From: JBKBXU01 sp046313675
GTDB lineage: Bacteria; Bacteroidota; Bacteroidia; Cytophagales; Cytophagaceae
Assembly (NCBI GenBank): GCA_046313675.1
Contig: JBKBXU010000215.1
Location: 1-8,140 of the forward strand
DNA: 8,140 bases
Direction of reading: 5' to 3'
The notes beneath the pieces are model-generated. The model had not been told where the DNA came from. It searched no databases and saw only the letters and a list, made by a program, of their open reading frames with translations. Position numbers and translations under genes: made by a program. How positions within the stretch are numbered: position 1 is the first letter of the stretch; the number at the start of each line of letters is the position of its first letter. Positions 6,101 through 8,140 of the stretch are shown here, piece after piece.

Positions 6101-7921
6101 TATGCCAAAAAGATGATCGGTAACTATAAGGAAGCGCTTCAATTTGCGGACGACTATTTTAATCTTAACTATAGCTCCTTTTTAAGGAAATATTTTCCCG
6201 GGAGCCGGGCCAATGAAATAAACAGAACCCTGACAAAAGATAAATTTCAGAAGCTATTCGGAACGCTTTCACCTGATCAGCTTAAGATAATAAATGATAA
6301 TGTAAGCCAGAACATAGTGGTAGCTGCCGGCCCGGGCAGCGGTAAAACAAGGATACTGGTGCACAAGCTGGCTTCCATTCTTTATATGGAAGACATAAAA
6401 CATGAGCAATTGCTGATGCTTACCTTTTCCAGGGCTGCCGCGACAGAATTTAAATTACGACTGAAGGAGCTTATCGGTAATGCGGCCAATTTTGTTAAGA
6501 TTAAAACTTTTCATTCCTTTTGTTTTGATGTTCTTGGAAAAGTCGGGAACCTGGATTTGGCTGGTAACATTATTCGGAAAGCAGTGGAAAGCATCCGTTC
6601 AGGAGAGGCAGAGCAGTCGCAGGTTACAAAAGCTATGTTGGTGGTAGACGAGGCACAGGATATGACAAGCGATGAGTTTGAATTAGTAAAAGCCTTAGCA
6701 GAGCAAAATGAGGGCATGCGTATCATACTTGTGGGGGATGATGACCAGAATATTTATGAGTTCCGCGGTGCCAGTTCCGACAATATGCAGCAGCTGCTGA
6801 AATTTGAAAAATCCGTAAAATATGATTTAGTTGAAAACTATAGAAGCCGTAAAGCCATCATCGACTTTTCCAATCAATGGATTTCTCAAATACCACACCG
6901 GCTTAAAAGTTACCCTGTTCAAGCGGTAAACAAGGATGAACCGGGGAGGGTAAAAGTAATCAAGCATAAGAGTAATGTAATTCTTCCACTTGTTAACGAG
7001 CTTTTGACAACAGACCTGACAGGCTCTACCTGCGTGCTTACCCAAACCAATGAAGAGTCCTCTTTAGTTTTTGGACTATTGAAAAAGCAAGGAATTCCTG
7101 CCAGACTGATTCAGAGCAATGAAGGCTTTAACCTATACCATCTTCAGGAATTGAGATATTTTACTGAATTGCTCCAAAAGAAATCAGATGTGCCAGTAGT
7201 TGATGAAAGCTATTGGAGATTTTCTCTCGAACAATTAAAAACACGGTATCAAAGAAGCTCAAAGCTCAATGAATGTATAAACCTTATCAGGCAATTTGAA
7301 GCTGTTCACAATCAGAAGAAATATTTTAATGACTGGAAAATGTACCTTCAGGAATCAAATCTGGAAGATTTTATTCGTATTGAGAATGAACTGATATACA
7401 TATCCACCATTCACAAAGCCAAGGGAAAGGAATTTGATACTGTTTATATGCTACTTAATCAGCAGAACATAAAAAAATATGAAGATGTGAGGAGGCTGTA
7501 TGTAGGCTTTACAAGGGCTAAAAAAGAGCTTGTTGCTCACTATAAAGGGGATTTTTTATATTATTCAAACCTGTCTGGGATAGAATATGGTTCAGATCCC
7601 AGGGAATATCCTCTTCCTGAAGAATTGGCTATGGACTTATCACATAAGGATGTGGTTTTGGGTTATTTTTCGTATATACAAAGAAGGGTAGAGGTTTTAC
7701 AGGCAGGTGATGAGCTGCAGATATCCGGCCATGAATTACATCATAAAGGTTCAGTAGTGGTCAAGTTTTCCAAAGCATTTAATGAAAAGCTGGAGCGATG
7801 GCAGCTAAAAGGTTACTGTTTAACAAAGGCTGAAGTGAACTTTATAGTTCATTGGAAAGATAAAGAGGTGAAAGATGAATGCAAGGTAGTTTTGCCTAAA
7901 GTGGTTTTAAGTAGGGGATAG
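3122..7921 (+). CDS. DEDDh exonuclease-RecQ helicase-UvrD-type helicase fusion
   Basis: This 1599-residue protein should degrade and unwind DNA. Modules in order: (1) DnaQ-like 3'-5' exonuclease, about 1-125, with DVE (D10, E12), GHNILHHD (D60) and HRLVKD (H93, D98) as metal and general-base residues. (2) CHSCHYC at 233-239, a likely metal site. (3) RecQ SF2 motor, about 250-600: FPTGGGKS (284-291), SPLQSLMKDQ, IDEAHCFSAWGQDFR (387-401, Walker B plus aromatic loop), SATA (430-433), ATSAFGMGVD (546-555), YVQEAGRAGRN (574-584). (4) Linker 600-1045 with winged-helix-like sequence near 630-690; no cysteine cluster like the RecQ C-terminal zinc site. (5) UvrD-type SF1A motor, about 1045-1475: AAGPGSGKT (1068-1076), FHSF, VVDEAQD (1174-1180), GDDDQNIYEFRG (1205-1216), ENYRSR, STIHKAKGKEFD (1428-1439), RRLYVGFTRAK (1457-1467). 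(6) Unrecognised C-terminal domain, 1505-1599. The TTG start is forced: a stop lies upstream at 3056, there is no ATG between, and the first internal Met is residue 319, inside the RecQ motor. Architecture is certain; the pathway (repair, recombination or defence) is inferred. Confidence 0.95.
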   Translation: MFTKTIAFFDVEISGKTKISDIGAVWSDKDGSFHGTSVGSFENFIANADFLCGHNILHHDVPFLKENGLNLSNKKFIDTLYWSPLLFPKNPYHRLVKDDKLDPEGRNNPLNDSIKAKDLFYSEVHAFQNLPEHLKNIYFRLLYQQKEFSGLFLYLNFISDLKENITGLIKNYFKGTICENADLASLIGEHPVSLAYALAIINCHDKYSITPKWILKNYPEIENILYLLRNKPCHSCHYCEEAFDPFKGLSRFFGFSGFRAYDGEPLQQKAVEAALDNKSLLAIFPTGGGKSITFQLPALIAAENTKGLTVVISPLQSLMKDQVDNLREKGISDVATINGLLDPIERSHYYELVESGKASLLYISPESLRSASITRLLLSRTIERFVIDEAHCFSAWGQDFRVDYLYIGEFLKQLQEKKELVNKIPVSCFSATAKQKVIEDIRSYFKEKLNLDLEVFASRSSRANLHYKVFNKPTEEEKYTKLRNLLEQKDCPTIIYVSRTRRVQALTETLRKDGINATGYHGKMDAEVKMKNQEAFMKGEVNVMVATSAFGMGVDKSDVGMVVHYEISDSLENYVQEAGRAGRNENISADCYVLFSDEDLNKHFVLLNQTKITQNEIQQIWRAIKNLSKTRESLSNSALEIARKAGWDDNISEIETRVTSAIAALEDAGYVKRGQNSPRVFANSILSKNAQEAIDIINASVRFRDDKKKEKAVRIIKRLFSSKSRKSTPEDPAETRIDYLSDTLGVVKEEIIEIVNLLKEENILADFKDLSTRIKVSETGNRSLKIFDSFRQIETLMLQHIEEEERDYSVKVLNEAVQSEGSLDCNPQKLKTVLNLWSVTGLIKRRYSARSKDHVTIAPCLTTEELKAKTLLKHQLAKFLTEYLFQKVDLGKDVKKDKDELLVDFSVVELKHAYENQGGLFKAECSLKDVEDTLFYLSRIEAIKIDGGFFVLYNKLNISRVELDSKIQYKKEDYRKLEEFYKNRVQQVHIVGEYAKKMIGNYKEALQFADDYFNLNYSSFLRKYFPGSRANEINRTLTKDKFQKLFGTLSPDQLKIINDNVSQNIVVAAGPGSGKTRILVHKLASILYMEDIKHEQLLMLTFSRAAATEFKLRLKELIGNAANFVKIKTFHSFCFDVLGKVGNLDLAGNIIRKAVESIRSGEAEQSQVTKAMLVVDEAQDMTSDEFELVKALAEQNEGMRIILVGDDDQNIYEFRGASSDNMQQLLKFEKSVKYDLVENYRSRKAIIDFSNQWISQIPHRLKSYPVQAVNKDEPGRVKVIKHKSNVILPLVNELLTTDLTGSTCVLTQTNEESSLVFGLLKKQGIPARLIQSNEGFNLYHLQELRYFTELLQKKSDVPVVDESYWRFSLEQLKTRYQRSSKLNECINLIRQFEAVHNQKKYFNDWKMYLQESNLEDFIRIENELIYISTIHKAKGKEFDTVYMLLNQQNIKKYEDVRRLYVGFTRAKKELVAHYKGDFLYYSNLSGIEYGSDPREYPLPEELAMDLSHKDVVLGYFSYIQRRVEVLQAGDELQISGHELHHKGSVVVKFSKAFNEKLERWQLKGYCLTKAEVNFIVHWKDKEVKDECKVVLPKVVLSRG

Positions 7922-7931
7922 GCCACAACCC

Positions 7932-7972
7932 TTGTGCTTACGGCTTCCTTAAAAAGAGGCCACCAAGCACGG
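7932..7972 (+). terminator. candidate terminator hairpin after the fusion helicase gene
   Basis: GTGCTT (7934-7939) pairs with AAGCAC (7965-7970), extendable by two G-U pairs. Inside an asymmetric internal loop, GGCTTC (7942-7947) pairs with GAGGCC (7956-7961) with one wobble, leaving an A-rich loop. The structure starts 10 bases after the stop codon. No U-run follows on either strand, so it is a hairpin in the right place rather than a proven intrinsic terminator. Confidence 0.35.
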
Positions 7973-8011
7973 AGATGTTCTGCCAACCAGCAAACTTCTA
8001 CCTCCGACTCC

Positions 8012-8034
8012 ATGGCCTGTGGCGTCTAGGCCAT
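8012..8034. repeat. inverted repeat between convergent genes
   Basis: ATGGCCT (8012-8018) and AGGCCAT (8028-8034) are exact reverse complements around a nine-base loop. It lies 8 bases past the stop codon of the possible leftward gene at the right edge, so it may help end that transcript. No clear U-tract follows in either direction. Confidence 0.4.
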
Positions 8035-8042
8035 CTACTATT

Positions 8043-8140
8043 TTACTGATTACCGAAATCAACATCGTTTACCGGTACTCTATGATGTTCCTTTTGTAAT
8101 TGCCACATTTGCTGGAAAAGCTGATTGTGGGCAATCAGGT
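8043..8140 (-). CDS. possible 3' end of a convergent gene, product unknown
   Basis: Reading leftward from the right edge, one frame stays open for 31 codons and stops at TAA (8043-8045); the gene's start would lie outside the window. The visible tail ends KEHHRVPVNDVDFGNQ, preceded by a glutamine-rich, helix-like stretch containing QQMWQLQ. The composition is varied and protein-like, and a hairpin follows the stop. I recognise no family. An open frame this short can arise by chance, so it is a tentative call. Confidence 0.35.
   Translation of the reverse strand, partial: LIAHNQLFQQMWQLQKEHHRVPVNDVDFGNQ

Noticed and set aside
1..8140. CRISPR array, insertion sequence, integrase, toxin-antitoxin or restriction genes
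   Set aside because: No spaced direct repeats and no coding sequence of these types were found on either strand; the two large genes fill nearly all of the window.

Overview
The window looks like a chromosomal stretch from a member of the Bacteroidota, possibly of the Cytophagales type. The grounds are an exact match to the phylum's TTG-N19-TAnnTTTG promoter in front of the larger gene, no usable Shine-Dalgarno sequence at either main start, AT-rich intergenic DNA, and a very large exonuclease-RecQ-UvrD fusion of a kind I associate with that phylum. The assignment is inference; no rRNA or other marker gene is present.

Layout. Positions 1-282 hold no gene that I can support. They contain a very GC-rich palindromic element (about 19-68), a hairpin followed by a T-run in the + orientation (124-158), and a terminator-like hairpin plus U-tract in the - orientation (207-259) behind the first gene. 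Positions 283-2907 (-) encode an intact 874-residue SNF2-family ATPase with its own N-terminal region, a full set of helicase motifs and an acidic C-terminal extension. Positions 2908-3121 are the shared control region of two divergent genes, with an AT-rich perfect inverted repeat, an exact DnaA-box 9-mer and a Bacteroidota-type promoter for the rightward gene. Positions 3122-7921 (+) encode a 1599-residue protein starting at TTG. It joins a DEDDh exonuclease, a CxxCxxC element, a complete RecQ-type SF2 helicase, a long linker with winged-helix-like sequence, a compact UvrD-type SF1A helicase and a small C-terminal domain. Positions 7922-8042 hold two hairpins, and 8043-8140 (-) is probably the 3' end of a convergent gene.

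How the genes may work together. The fusion has the parts of a DNA-processing machine: a 3'-5' exonuclease, a 3'-5' RecQ motor (the WRN-like pair) and a second, SF1 motor that would normally also move 3'-5'. The divergent SNF2 ATPase could move or strip proteins on the same DNA. Repair or recombination-intermediate processing is the conservative reading. A role against foreign DNA is possible, but nothing else in the window (no nuclease-methylase pair, toxin, integrase or CRISPR) supports it directly. The fusion, its odd metal-site arrangement and the shortened SF1 module are the most interesting content here.
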